A DNA stretch of 64,000 bases from Acidobacteriaceae bacterium TAA 166 (lineage in GTDB: Bacteria > Acidobacteriota > Terriglobia > Terriglobales > Acidobacteriaceae), in NCBI GenBank assembly GCA_000421065.1, contig ATWD01000003.1, positions 62,001 through 126,000 of the forward strand, in the 5' to 3' direction. The number at the start of each line of letters is the position of its first letter. Position 1 is the first letter of the stretch. Below the pieces are notes generated by a model, which was not told the DNA's origin, did not search any database, and saw only the letters and a list, made by a program, of their open reading frames with translations. This document shows, one piece after another, positions 1-8,093 of this stretch. Position numbers and translations under genes: made by a program.

Positions 1-1988
1 TGTCTGCAACCTTCGAGCTTCGCTGCGATCGCATCGGCGTCGTATACGCACCCGCCCCAGACACCCCCGCTCGCTTGAACCAGAGCAGCCCAGAGCTTTG
101 TGTCGCCTGGAAGTTCCGGATGAGCAGCTAGATCGCTTCGTTGAGAGCGATTGTCCAAAGTCGCTGCAGCTTCTTCCTTGCTGAAGCTGCGTTCGCCGCT
201 ACCAACCAATGAGATTGAACCCACCAGGTTGAGCCGATCGATGACGATCTCGATCTGATCGTCCTCCAAGACCTTCCCGATCGGACCGCCCGCCAGCGCC
301 TCCGGGGAGATGTGCCCGACACAAGCTCCGGTCGAGACCCCACTGAACCGGGCATCCGTGAGCACCGCAACGTGCTTGCAGTGTGGGAGCGCCTTCAGGG
401 CGGACGTTACCTGATAGATCTCCTGCATCCCCGCGCCTTTCGGCCCTCCGCAGATAAGGACGATCACGTCGCCGTGGCCGATCTTGCCGCTCTTGATCGC
501 TTGAACTGCATCGGGCTCGCTGATGAAAACACGGGCCGGTCCTCGGTGCCGATAGACCTGGTCGTCGCCCACCAGGGATGGATCGATCGCCGTGCTTTTG
601 ATCACCGAACCTTCCGGAGCGAGATTTCCGACAGGGAAGCAGACGGTGGAAGTCAGGCCCTTTGCGCGAGCTCGGTCGGGACTCATGATGACATCGTCCG
701 GATCGATGCCGTCGAGATCGCGCAGGCGCTTGCGTACTTCACTTCGCCGCTCGCTGTCTCGCCACCAATCGAGGCAATCGTCGAGCGTCTCTCCAGAAAC
801 AGTGCGGACCTTGGTATCGAGCAATCCGGCGGCACGCAAGTGAAGCATCACTTCAGGGACTCCTCCGGAGAGAAACACTTGAACAGTAGCGAATCCCCTG
901 GGGCCATTCGGCAGCGCGTCCACGAGTCTGGGGACCTGCCGATTGACGGAGGCCCATTCGTCGACTGAAGGACGCTTCAATCCCGCTGAGAACGCAATCG
1001 CCGGGAGATGAATCAACAGGTTCGTTGAGCCACCGAAAGCTGCGTGAAGGGCCATTGCATTTTGGAGTGCACTCGTTGTCAGTACATCTCGGGTTCCAAG
1101 CCCCATTTGCTGAAGCCGCACTAAAGCTCGCGCCGAGCGTGTCGCCGCATCGAGCCAGATCGTTTGTCCAGATGGTGCGAGCGCCGTATGTGGCAACGAC
1201 AATCCCAATGCTTCACCGATGACCTGTGAGGTCGCAGCTGTACCGAGAAACTGGCAACCACCTCCGGGACTAGCGCAGGCGCGGCATCCGATTTCGGCGG
1301 CGTATTCCAACGTGATCTGTTGCTGCGCGAACCGTGCCCCTATGGTTTGCACGCGACCTGCGTCTTCGCCGGATTCGGGCAGGAGCGTGACCCCTCCGGG
1401 AACAAGCACTGTTGGAAGAGACTCCGCCGAGGCCAGAGCCATCATCATTGCGGGAAGTCCTTTGTCGCAGGTGGCAATTCCCATGACGCCTTTTCTGGTT
1501 GGTAGTGAACGGACCAACCGACGGAGGACCGTCGCCGCGTCATTGCGAAACGGCAGGGAATCCATCATTCCTGTTGTTCCCTGTGTGCGACCGTCACAAG
1601 GGTCGGTGCACGCTCCGGCAAAAGGGATCGCTCGAAGCGACTTAAACTCTCGTGCAGCCTCGGCGACGAGCAAGCCGACTTCCCAATGCCCGCTGTGAAA
1701 GCCAAGGGCGATGGGCTTCCCATCTTCCGCCCTCAATCCGCCATGAGTGCTGAGGATCAAGAACTCAGGATCAAGAACTCGATCGGGTTCCCAGCCCATT
1801 CCGGTGTTCTGGGTTAATCCGAAGAGGTTTCCCGATGATTCTTTCAGAAGCATTTCCGGGGTGATCGGCAAGGAGCCGGCGGGGCCACTTGCATGGGTTC
1901 GCACGTGCGCCCAGGGCGACGCCGGCGAATCGAGTACGGATTCCAGTTTAATTTCTGACGGTTCGTTAGACGATCTTGAGCTGTTCAT
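1..1988 (-). CDS. yjhG: D-xylonate dehydratase (YjhG/YagF type, IlvD/Edd family), 3' end cut by window edge
   Basis: Dehydrates D-xylonate to 2-keto-3-deoxy-D-xylonate in the cytoplasm, the second enzymatic stage of oxidative xylose catabolism (Dahms/Weimberg routes). I translated this strand by hand: 662 codons are open to the window edge, and YjhG is about 655 aa, so only a few residues should be missing. The protein follows E. coli YjhG closely as I remember it: an N-terminal VRTHASGPAGSLPIT stretch, the cluster ligands in DPCDGRTQGTTGM, ATCDKGLPAMMMALA and CRACASPGGGCQFLGTA, and the C-terminal TDARFSGVSTGACVGHI block. The ATG at 1988 is preceded by GGAGAGG. It is divergent from the receptor gene at 2345 and shares with it an intergenic region carrying the putative XylR element. 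Family assignment is firm; substrate is inferred from the YjhG likeness and neighbours. Confidence 0.9.
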   Translation of the reverse strand, partial: MNSSRSSNEPSEIKLESVLDSPASPWAHVRTHASGPAGSLPITPEMLLKESSGNLFGLTQNTGMGWEPDRVLDPEFLILSTHGGLRAEDGKPIALGFHSGHWEVGLLVAEAAREFKSLRAIPFAGACTDPCDGRTQGTTGMMDSLPFRNDAATVLRRLVRSLPTRKGVMGIATCDKGLPAMMMALASAESLPTVLVPGGVTLLPESGEDAGRVQTIGARFAQQQITLEYAAEIGCRACASPGGGCQFLGTAATSQVIGEALGLSLPHTALAPSGQTIWLDAATRSARALVRLQQMGLGTRDVLTTSALQNAMALHAAFGGSTNLLIHLPAIAFSAGLKRPSVDEWASVNRQVPRLVDALPNGPRGFATVQVFLSGGVPEVMLHLRAAGLLDTKVRTVSGETLDDCLDWWRDSERRSEVRKRLRDLDGIDPDDVIMSPDRARAKGLTSTVCFPVGNLAPEGSVIKSTAIDPSLVGDDQVYRHRGPARVFISEPDAVQAIKSGKIGHGDVIVLICGGPKGAGMQEIYQVTSALKALPHCKHVAVLTDARFSGVSTGACVGHISPEALAGGPIGKVLEDDQIEIVIDRLNLVGSISLVGSGERSFSKEEAAATLDNRSQRSDLAAHPELPGDTKLWAALVQASGGVWGGCVYDADAIAAKLEGCR

Positions 1989-2159
1989 CGAGCCTCTCCG
2001 GGATGAGTTGCCGTTTCTTCTTCGGGAGAGTCGGGCACCTGCACGTCATCACATCCCTGCGCGCCCTTCGCTCCACTGCGCAGCCGGCTCGACCCGCCTA
2101 AGACCACTTTACGTGATGGTCTAAGGACTGAAGCCCGCACAATTCCGTTTGGTAAAAAA

Positions 2160-2208
2160 TGTAAAACATTGCCCAAATTACATAAATTGCGGACGTTGCT
2201 AGTGGTGG
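2160..2208 (+). promoter_or_regulatory. Putative XylR operator, copy 1
   Basis: A bipartite element in the intergenic region between the xylonate dehydratase and the TonB receptor. It reads TGTAAA (2160-2165), then ATTACATAAA ending at 2186, nine bases, then TTGCTAGTGGTGG (2196-2208). The same parts with identical spacing recur at 7016-7064. TGTAA (2160-2164) and TTACA (2178-2182) form a dyad with a 13-base spacer. Binding by the adjacent XylR-like protein is inference. Confidence 0.6.
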
Positions 2209-2344
2209 GCGAAGCCGCGTACCGTTGGTCCGATTCACAGCTAGACCTCCCGAGATCTTGCATAAATTCGAGGAGAGAGCGACGCGACCGAATGTCGTGA
2301 GCGATGACGGGGCGGGTTCGAGGTCTGTGTAGGGGAGGATGTTC

Positions 2345-5300
2345 ATGAGTGACGGCAAGGGTTGGACTGGCCAGCTTCGAGGATTCTCGATTGGCAGATT
2401 GGTTGTGATGGTTGTCTTGCTCCTGGCTTGCGATCGTGGATGGTCGCAAACCACAGGGTCGATACTCGGCGTCATCACCGACGCAAACGGAGCGGTTGTT
2501 CCATCAGCCACCGTGCACGTAACGGATACGGACACCGGCCTCACCAAAAACTTTGCCACCACAACGGAAGGGGCGTACCTGGCTCCGCTGCTGCCGGTAG
2601 GAACGTACTCGGTCTCCGTCGAAGCAAATGGATTCAAGAGCTTTACACGGTCCGGCATACTCGTTCCCGTTGCCCAGAATATCCGGGTCGACGTGCAATT
2701 GCAGGTCGGCAACGTGGATCAGTCGATCAGCGTGGTCGGCAACGCAGTCAACATTGAGACAACCAATGCCACACTCGGGCAAACCATCGATACGGCGCGC
2801 CTGAATAGTCTCCCATTGAACGGCCGCAATGCTCTCGGCCTCATGGGGACTCTTCCGGGTGTCGCCGTCGCAAACGCGCCTACATCGGTTACCTCGGCGC
2901 GCAACGGACCATCTTTCAGCATTTCGGGAAGCCGCACCGATTTTGCGAATCTGATGCTCGACGGCACCACGTTCACGGATGCTATCTCCAACACGAGCCA
3001 GAATCTGCCCACCGTTGATGCGCTCGAAGAGTTCCGCGTCCTGACCGATAGCTATGGCGCAGAATACGGAAGAGCGGGCGGCAGCGTCATTCTCGCGATT
3101 ACGAAGTCCGGCACCAATCAATTCCATGGCAGCCTATGGGAATACTTGCGGAACGACGCTTTCGATGCCGCCAACGCCTTTACTCCGCAGGGGACGAGGA
3201 AGCCTCTTCTGCGACAAAACCAGTTTGGCGGCGACATCGGTGGGCCGGTTATCCTGCCAAAATACAACGGCCGCAACAAAACGTTCTTCTTCTTCGGGTA
3301 CGAAGGTCTCCGCATCCATCAGCAAAACCTGACGGTGGCCTATCCACTTACCGCGGCCCAAAGAACGGGAGACTTCTCAGCACTGTTACCGTCACAGGTC
3401 ATCGTCGACCCGAACACTGGTCAGCCGTTCCAGGGCAACCAGATCCCAGGCGATCGGATCGACTCCGTCGCGACCAACGTGCTGAACTTGTACGTGCCAC
3501 TCCCCAACCAGCCCGATGGCAGCTTCCGGTTAGCGCAAGCCGCGCCAACCACGTCGAACCAGTACATCTTCAAGATCGACCAGACGATTGGAGCGAAGGA
3601 CAGGGTATGGTTCAGACTGTTCCGGAACAACACGACAAGCAGCTCGCCAGGAGCCATTCCTTTCTTTGCGAGTCCTTCGAGCGGAAACTTCCAGAGTTAT
3701 GCGTTGAATGAAACCCACACATTCAGTACGAACCTGATCAACCAGGCCCAGTTTTCGTACTCGCGTCCGGAAGGGATCTCGGACACCACAAAGAACGGAA
3801 AGTCGGCGCAGGAACTCGGTATCAACGCCAATGGGTTCACACCGTATCCCCAGACACCGGGTTTCAACTTGAGCGGTTTCTCCTTGGGTTCCGGTTGGTT
3901 TATTGATGAACCTTCCTATTTCCGGCAGATCGATGACACTGTCTCTTGGACTCACGGAAAGCACAACATCCAGGCTGGCATCATGATCAACTACCAGAAG
4001 AACGGAGATCTGGCCTATCCCGCAACGGGCTTCACCTTCTCGGGGCTATACACGAACAATTCCGCGGCGGACTTCCTGATCGGCCGTCCCGAGAACTATA
4101 GTGTGACGACTACCATCGTTGACAATGGAACTTCCACCATCGTCCAACCGTTCATCCAGGACAACTACAAGCTCACACCGCGGCTGACGCTCGACCTCGG
4201 GCTTCGCTACGGATACCAAACGCCTTGGACCCAGAAGAACGGAAACGTCTCGACTTACCAGGCAGGCGCGCAATCTACCGTGTACCCAACCGCCCCTCCG
4301 GGATTGGTCGTTCCCGGCGACAAGGACGTTCCTGCCGGGCTTTACAAGGGGTGGAAGTGGGGCTTTGAGCCCCGCATCGGCTTCGCCTGGGATGTGACCG
4401 GGTCCGGAGCTACTTCCATCCGCGCCGCATGGGGCCTGTTCCATGCTGCTGTCAACGAAGAGGTGGAAGCAATCGAGACCAACAACGAACCATTCCTCGT
4501 AAGCTTCAGCGCGACCCCGCCAAACACCGAGAATCCCTGGGCGGGTCAGACGGACCCTCTGCCATACGATCCAAAACATCCCAGCTTCGGACCGTTCCCC
4601 GGTATCACGCAGTCGTATGTGGACCCGAACTACCGGCCGGGCGACATCCAGCAGTTCAATCTCGATGTCCAGCACCGATTCTGGGAGAACCTCTTTACGG
4701 AGGTCGCGTACGTCGGAACGGTGTCACACCATCTCTACGACTCGCGTGACATCAATGCCGCGGTTTATGGTCCGGGAGCGACGGAGGACAACGCGCAATC
4801 CCGCCGGCCGATCCACCCGGAGTACTACGGCAGCATGCCCGGGTTGTTCTCCGATACAAACGCGAACTACCACGCGCTTCAAATCAGCGTTCAAAAGAAG
4901 TTTGCCAACAGGTATTCTGTGCAGGGTTCCTATACCTGGGGCAAGTCTATTGATAACCGCTCGCAGTCGCTGCTCGGCAGTGGGGCACAGGATCCCAATA
5001 ATTGGGGCCGAGCCGAGCGTGGACTCTCCGACTTCAACGTTGGTCAGATCCTGGCGATCAACGGTCTCTGGGATCTTCCAGAGCTCCACGGCAGGGGTTT
5101 CCTCACTGCGGTCGCGGGAGGATGGCGCTTGAGCGGCATCTTCCGCTACAACGGTGGTACTCCTCAGTCTGTCTACTCAGGGCAGGACAATGCATTGATC
5201 GGGTACTCCCGTCCGAACGGAGGGATGCAGCGTGGCAATCTCATCGGCAAACCGAACCTTCCGTTTAGCCGTTCCCGTAGCCAACTGGCCGCTCAGTACT

Positions 5301-5584
5301 TCAATACCGCAGCGTTCGCGCAGCCTGCGCTTGGGACGTTCGGCAACGTCGGACGCAACACGATCGTTGGACCGAGTAACCTTCAGAACGATATCTCTGT
5401 TATGAAGAAGTTCCCCCTGCCTGGAGAGTTCGGCGCGTTCCAATTCCGCGCCGACCTGTTCAACCTGATGAACTGGACCAACCTCGGGCAGCCGAATACG
5501 ACGATGAACTCGCCGGGATTTGGTCAGATCACCAGTGCCGGTGACCCAAGGATTGTTCAGTTCGCGTTGAGGTACGACTTCTAG
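2345..5584 (+). CDS. TonB-dependent receptor, Oar-like with carboxypeptidase-regulatory-like domain
   Basis: Outer-membrane receptor of the large acidobacterial Oar/CarboxypepD_reg type, 1079 aa from this start. A signal peptide (hydrophobic VVMVVLLLA, cleavage near WSQT) is followed by a CarboxypepD_reg-like Ig fold (GSILGVITDANGAVVPSA onward, about residues 37-125), a plug domain (LNSLPLNGRNALGLMG, GTNQFHGSLWEYLRNDAFDA) and a long beta-barrel ending in an aromatic residue (ALRYDF). Two in-frame ATGs exist at 2339 and 2345; GGGGAGG abuts the first, so the second is better spaced and was chosen. It is divergent from xylonate dehydratase and shares the putative XylR element, so uptake of xylose-containing oligosaccharides is a reasonable inference; the substrate cannot be read from sequence. 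Confidence 0.9.
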   Translation: MSDGKGWTGQLRGFSIGRLVVMVVLLLACDRGWSQTTGSILGVITDANGAVVPSATVHVTDTDTGLTKNFATTTEGAYLAPLLPVGTYSVSVEANGFKSFTRSGILVPVAQNIRVDVQLQVGNVDQSISVVGNAVNIETTNATLGQTIDTARLNSLPLNGRNALGLMGTLPGVAVANAPTSVTSARNGPSFSISGSRTDFANLMLDGTTFTDAISNTSQNLPTVDALEEFRVLTDSYGAEYGRAGGSVILAITKSGTNQFHGSLWEYLRNDAFDAANAFTPQGTRKPLLRQNQFGGDIGGPVILPKYNGRNKTFFFFGYEGLRIHQQNLTVAYPLTAAQRTGDFSALLPSQVIVDPNTGQPFQGNQIPGDRIDSVATNVLNLYVPLPNQPDGSFRLAQAAPTTSNQYIFKIDQTIGAKDRVWFRLFRNNTTSSSPGAIPFFASPSSGNFQSYALNETHTFSTNLINQAQFSYSRPEGISDTTKNGKSAQELGINANGFTPYPQTPGFNLSGFSLGSGWFIDEPSYFRQIDDTVSWTHGKHNIQAGIMINYQKNGDLAYPATGFTFSGLYTNNSAADFLIGRPENYSVTTTIVDNGTSTIVQPFIQDNYKLTPRLTLDLGLRYGYQTPWTQKNGNVSTYQAGAQSTVYPTAPPGLVVPGDKDVPAGLYKGWKWGFEPRIGFAWDVTGSGATSIRAAWGLFHAAVNEEVEAIETNNEPFLVSFSATPPNTENPWAGQTDPLPYDPKHPSFGPFPGITQSYVDPNYRPGDIQQFNLDVQHRFWENLFTEVAYVGTVSHHLYDSRDINAAVYGPGATEDNAQSRRPIHPEYYGSMPGLFSDTNANYHALQISVQKKFANRYSVQGSYTWGKSIDNRSQSLLGSGAQDPNNWGRAERGLSDFNVGQILAINGLWDLPELHGRGFLTAVAGGWRLSGIFRYNGGTPQSVYSGQDNALIGYSRPNGGMQRGNLIGKPNLPFSRSRSQLAAQYFNTAAFAQPALGTFGNVGRNTIVGPSNLQNDISVMKKFPLPGEFGAFQFRADLFNLMNWTNLGQPNTTMNSPGFGQITSAGDPRIVQFALRYDF

Positions 5585-5614
5585 TCTCAAGCATTCCACC
5601 GAACTCGCCTCGGG

Positions 5615-5641
5615 ACGCGCCACAGAACGATCGTGGCGCGT
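5615..5641 (+). terminator. Hairpin after TonB receptor
   Basis: A perfect 9-bp stem (ACGCGCCAC / GTGGCGCGT) with a 9-base loop lies 30 bases after the receptor stop. The following sequence is only modestly T-rich (TCTGTC), so it may be a weak terminator. Confidence 0.45.
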
Positions 5642-5744
5642 TCTGTCACATAGGGTTGATGCGCAAACGGCCGAGACAGGTCATCAATTTCAAACAGCAC
5701 TTACGGACACTGCTCCGCACTGATTTGGTCGACTAAGATAAAGA

Positions 5745-6917
5745 ATGCCCCAACCCACACGCAGGATTGCACTGATTTATGACGCGAGATCGACGTATGA
5801 CCTCAAGGTGATGTCTGGCGTGGCCGCATACCTGCAGGAGGGCCATCAGTACAGCATCTTCATCGAAGAGAATGCCTTGAAGGACCAACGATTGCCGGAC
5901 CTCCGATCATGGGAGGGCGATGGCATCATCGGAAACTTTGATGATCCTGGGATAGCCAAACTTGTCACCCAGGCGCAATTGCCAGTTGTCGGGTTCGGAG
6001 GAGGGTATGGCTGGTATGTGGCAGGATCAGCGATCCCATACTTTTATACGAATAACAAAGCGATCGCGACCCTGACGGCGGATCACTTGCTCGAACGAGG
6101 GTTCAAACACTTTGCCTATTGCGGCTATGCGAAAAGTCCGATCAACGGTTGGTCGCAAGAACGACAGCACGCGTTCCAGAGTTACCTGCGAAAGCGCGCC
6201 GCGTCTTTCTCGCTATTCGACAGCATGCCTCGATCGAATCACAACTGGGCGACCTTGCAACGTTCCCTAGGAGATTGGCTCAGGAAACTTCCCAAGCCTC
6301 TCGGCGTTATGGCCGCGAACGACAATCGAGGGCGGCAGATACTTGAAGCCTGCCGAGCTTACGATATCGCGGTGCCGGATGAGGTAGCGGTAGTCGGCGT
6401 CGATAACGACGAGCTATTGTGTCGGTTGAGCAGCCCGCCCCTCAGCAGTGTGGAACAAGGCGCGAAAGGTTTGGGCTACGCGGCGGCTGCGCTCCTCGAT
6501 CAGATGATCCAGGGACGCACCTCACGGAAACGTCACTACATCTTTGACCCGACAACTGTGGTCACTCGTCAGTCCACGGACATTCTGGCGATCGATGATC
6601 CTAAGGTAGCCCAGGCAATGGCATATATCCGGGAACATTCCTCGAAAGGCATCAAGGTCCCCCAGGTGGTGAGCGCAGTCGCCATCTCTCGCTCCGGGCT
6701 GGAAACACGGTTTGCCTCCGCCCTCGGCTATTCCATTCACACGGCGATCGGTCGGACGAAGCTCGAGCGGGTGAGGGGATTGGTTTCGGAGACGGATCTA
6801 CCATTGAAACAAATTGCTGCGGAGACGGGGTTCAAATCAGTCCAGCATATGACCACTCTCTTTGTCAGGGAGTTTGGTCGAACCCCGGGGCGGTATCGAC
6901 GTATTTCGACCATCTGA
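5745..6917 (+). CDS. xylR: XylR-type xylose-responsive transcriptional regulator
   Basis: A 390-aa regulator with the E. coli XylR architecture and almost the same length (392 aa). It has an N-terminal LacI/periplasmic-binding-like sugar sensor (about residues 5-275: RIALIYDARSTYDLKVMSGV, VMAANDNRGRQILEA, VAVVGVDNDELLCRLSSPPL) and a C-terminal AraC double HTH (about 285-390: KGIKVPQVVSAVAISRSGLE, LKQIAAETGFKSVQHMTTLF, FGRTPGRYR). The whole C-terminal half can be matched by eye to E. coli XylR. No strong ribosome-binding site precedes the ATG. In gammaproteobacteria XylR activates xylose genes on binding xylose. Here it sits between two transcription units carrying the same bipartite element (2160-2208 and 7016-7064), which I infer to be its operators. 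The unusual point is pairing XylR with the oxidative rather than the isomerase pathway. Confidence 0.92.
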   Translation: MPQPTRRIALIYDARSTYDLKVMSGVAAYLQEGHQYSIFIEENALKDQRLPDLRSWEGDGIIGNFDDPGIAKLVTQAQLPVVGFGGGYGWYVAGSAIPYFYTNNKAIATLTADHLLERGFKHFAYCGYAKSPINGWSQERQHAFQSYLRKRAASFSLFDSMPRSNHNWATLQRSLGDWLRKLPKPLGVMAANDNRGRQILEACRAYDIAVPDEVAVVGVDNDELLCRLSSPPLSSVEQGAKGLGYAAAALLDQMIQGRTSRKRHYIFDPTTVVTRQSTDILAIDDPKVAQAMAYIREHSSKGIKVPQVVSAVAISRSGLETRFASALGYSIHTAIGRTKLERVRGLVSETDLPLKQIAAETGFKSVQHMTTLFVREFGRTPGRYRRISTI

Positions 6918-7015
6918 GTTTGCTCACCTACCTGTCCGCGAGTCGGTTGATATCAAAAATGCTGCGCGCATGGCACCTGCGGCTTGGGAGCCTCCTCTGA
7001 CCTCTTACGCAAATC

Positions 7016-7064
7016 TGTAAACCCGTAACCTAATTACATAAACCACGACAATTGCTTGTGGTGG
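7016..7064 (+). promoter_or_regulatory. Putative XylR operator, copy 2
   Basis: Second copy of the element: TGTAAA at 7016-7021, AATTACATAAA at 7032-7042, nine bases, then TTGCTTGTGGTGG at 7052-7064. All spacings equal those of the copy at 2160-2208 although the spacer bases differ, which argues for a selected site rather than a recent duplication. It lies about 120 bases upstream of the xylose dehydrogenase start. TTGCTT could also serve as a -35 box. Confidence 0.62.
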
Positions 7065-7183
7065 TCTATGGTGAGTAATCTGCTCTGGTGATTATCTTTG
7101 TATCGAGTGCGCCATAGTTCCACAACAGATTCTTAGCCGCTACCTCAAGTTGTGGCGCCTAAGAAACGTCTTCAGAGGAAACG

Positions 7184-7960
7184 ATGACTGTGAGCGATCA
7201 GTTTGCACGCTATCCGAGCTTGCGCGACAAGCCTGTCTTAATTACAGGAGGCGCTTCGGGGATAGGCGCTGCCATAGTTGAAGAATTTGCATTGCAGGGA
7301 GCCAAAGTAGCTTTTTTGGATGTGGCGTCTGGGCCTGCGCAGGAGTTGATCCGGAGCCTGGATGGGAGGGTCGAGCACGAGCCTTTGTTTGTGCAATGCG
7401 ACGTTACCGATATCGGCGCTTTGCGCTCCGCGACCGATGCAGCCCAGGCCCGGTTGGGAGCAGTTCGGGTACTTGTTAATAACGCAGCGAATGACGATAG
7501 GCACGATTTTGAACTGGTGACGCCGGAATACTGGGATGGGAGGATGAACGTCAATCTTCGCCACCATTTCTTCACGATTCAGGCGTTGAGTCCCGGTATG
7601 AGTTCGGCGGGCGGGGGATCCGTCATCAACATGAGCTCAATCGCATGGATGATTCCATCGACGGGCATACCCGCTTACGTGACGGCCAAAGCGGCCATTG
7701 TGGGCCTCACACGCGCCATGGCTCATGAGCTTGGACCTTCAAACATCCGTGTCAATTGCGTCTTACCCGGTGCGGTCTTGACGGAACGCCAACGTCGGCT
7801 GTGGTGGACCCCGGAATACGAGGCGGAGATTATGAACAGGCAGGCTTTGAAGAGAAGTCTGTTTGCAGACGATGTCGCACGGATGGTCCTGTTCCTTGCC
7901 GCAGACGACAGCTGGGCGATTACGAATCAAAGTTTCATCGTGGATGGTGGTTGGGTCTGA
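7184..7960 (+). CDS. xylB: D-xylose 1-dehydrogenase, short-chain dehydrogenase family (XylB-like)
   Basis: A 258-aa SDR enzyme predicted to oxidise D-xylose to D-xylonolactone with NAD(P)+ in the cytoplasm, supplying the substrate for xylonate dehydratase. Visible are the cofactor motif TGGASGIG (residues 21-28), the DV that ends beta-2, NNA, the catalytic S of MSSIAW and YVTAK, and the C-terminal VDGGW. The stretch NNAANDDRHDFELVTPEYWD followed by NVNLRHHFF is characteristic of Caulobacter XylB as I recall it and is what separates this protein from generic SDRs. AGAGGA precedes the ATG. It is the first gene of a unit followed by the PQQ dehydrogenase and the TIM barrel, downstream of the second putative XylR site. 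Confidence 0.85.
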   Translation: MTVSDQFARYPSLRDKPVLITGGASGIGAAIVEEFALQGAKVAFLDVASGPAQELIRSLDGRVEHEPLFVQCDVTDIGALRSATDAAQARLGAVRVLVNNAANDDRHDFELVTPEYWDGRMNVNLRHHFFTIQALSPGMSSAGGGSVINMSSIAWMIPSTGIPAYVTAKAAIVGLTRAMAHELGPSNIRVNCVLPGAVLTERQRRLWWTPEYEAEIMNRQALKRSLFADDVARMVLFLAADDSWAITNQSFIVDGGWV

Positions 7961-8093
7961 GAGCACACATGAAGTTCCAACAAGAACAGCGATAGATGGC
8001 CAGAAGCTTGTCCCGGCGAGGGAAAGCTCTTCAGTGCTTCTCCTGAAGACCAGACCGTGTCGAGCAGATGTAAGAAATGAACAGGGTAACCAT

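Noticed and set aside
312..1698. Several forward open frames (e.g. 312-968 and 1219-1698)
   Set aside because: They are antisense shadows of the xylonate dehydratase, whose reverse-strand frame is continuous and matches YjhG motif by motif.
2098..2712. Reverse 204-aa frame opposite the first TonB receptor start
   Set aside because: No RBS or domain, and it covers the conserved CarboxypepD_reg domain of the receptor.
7863..8093. Long N-terminal extension of the PQQ dehydrogenase frame
   Set aside because: It overlaps the xylose dehydrogenase gene and lacks protein character; the signal peptide begins at 8094.
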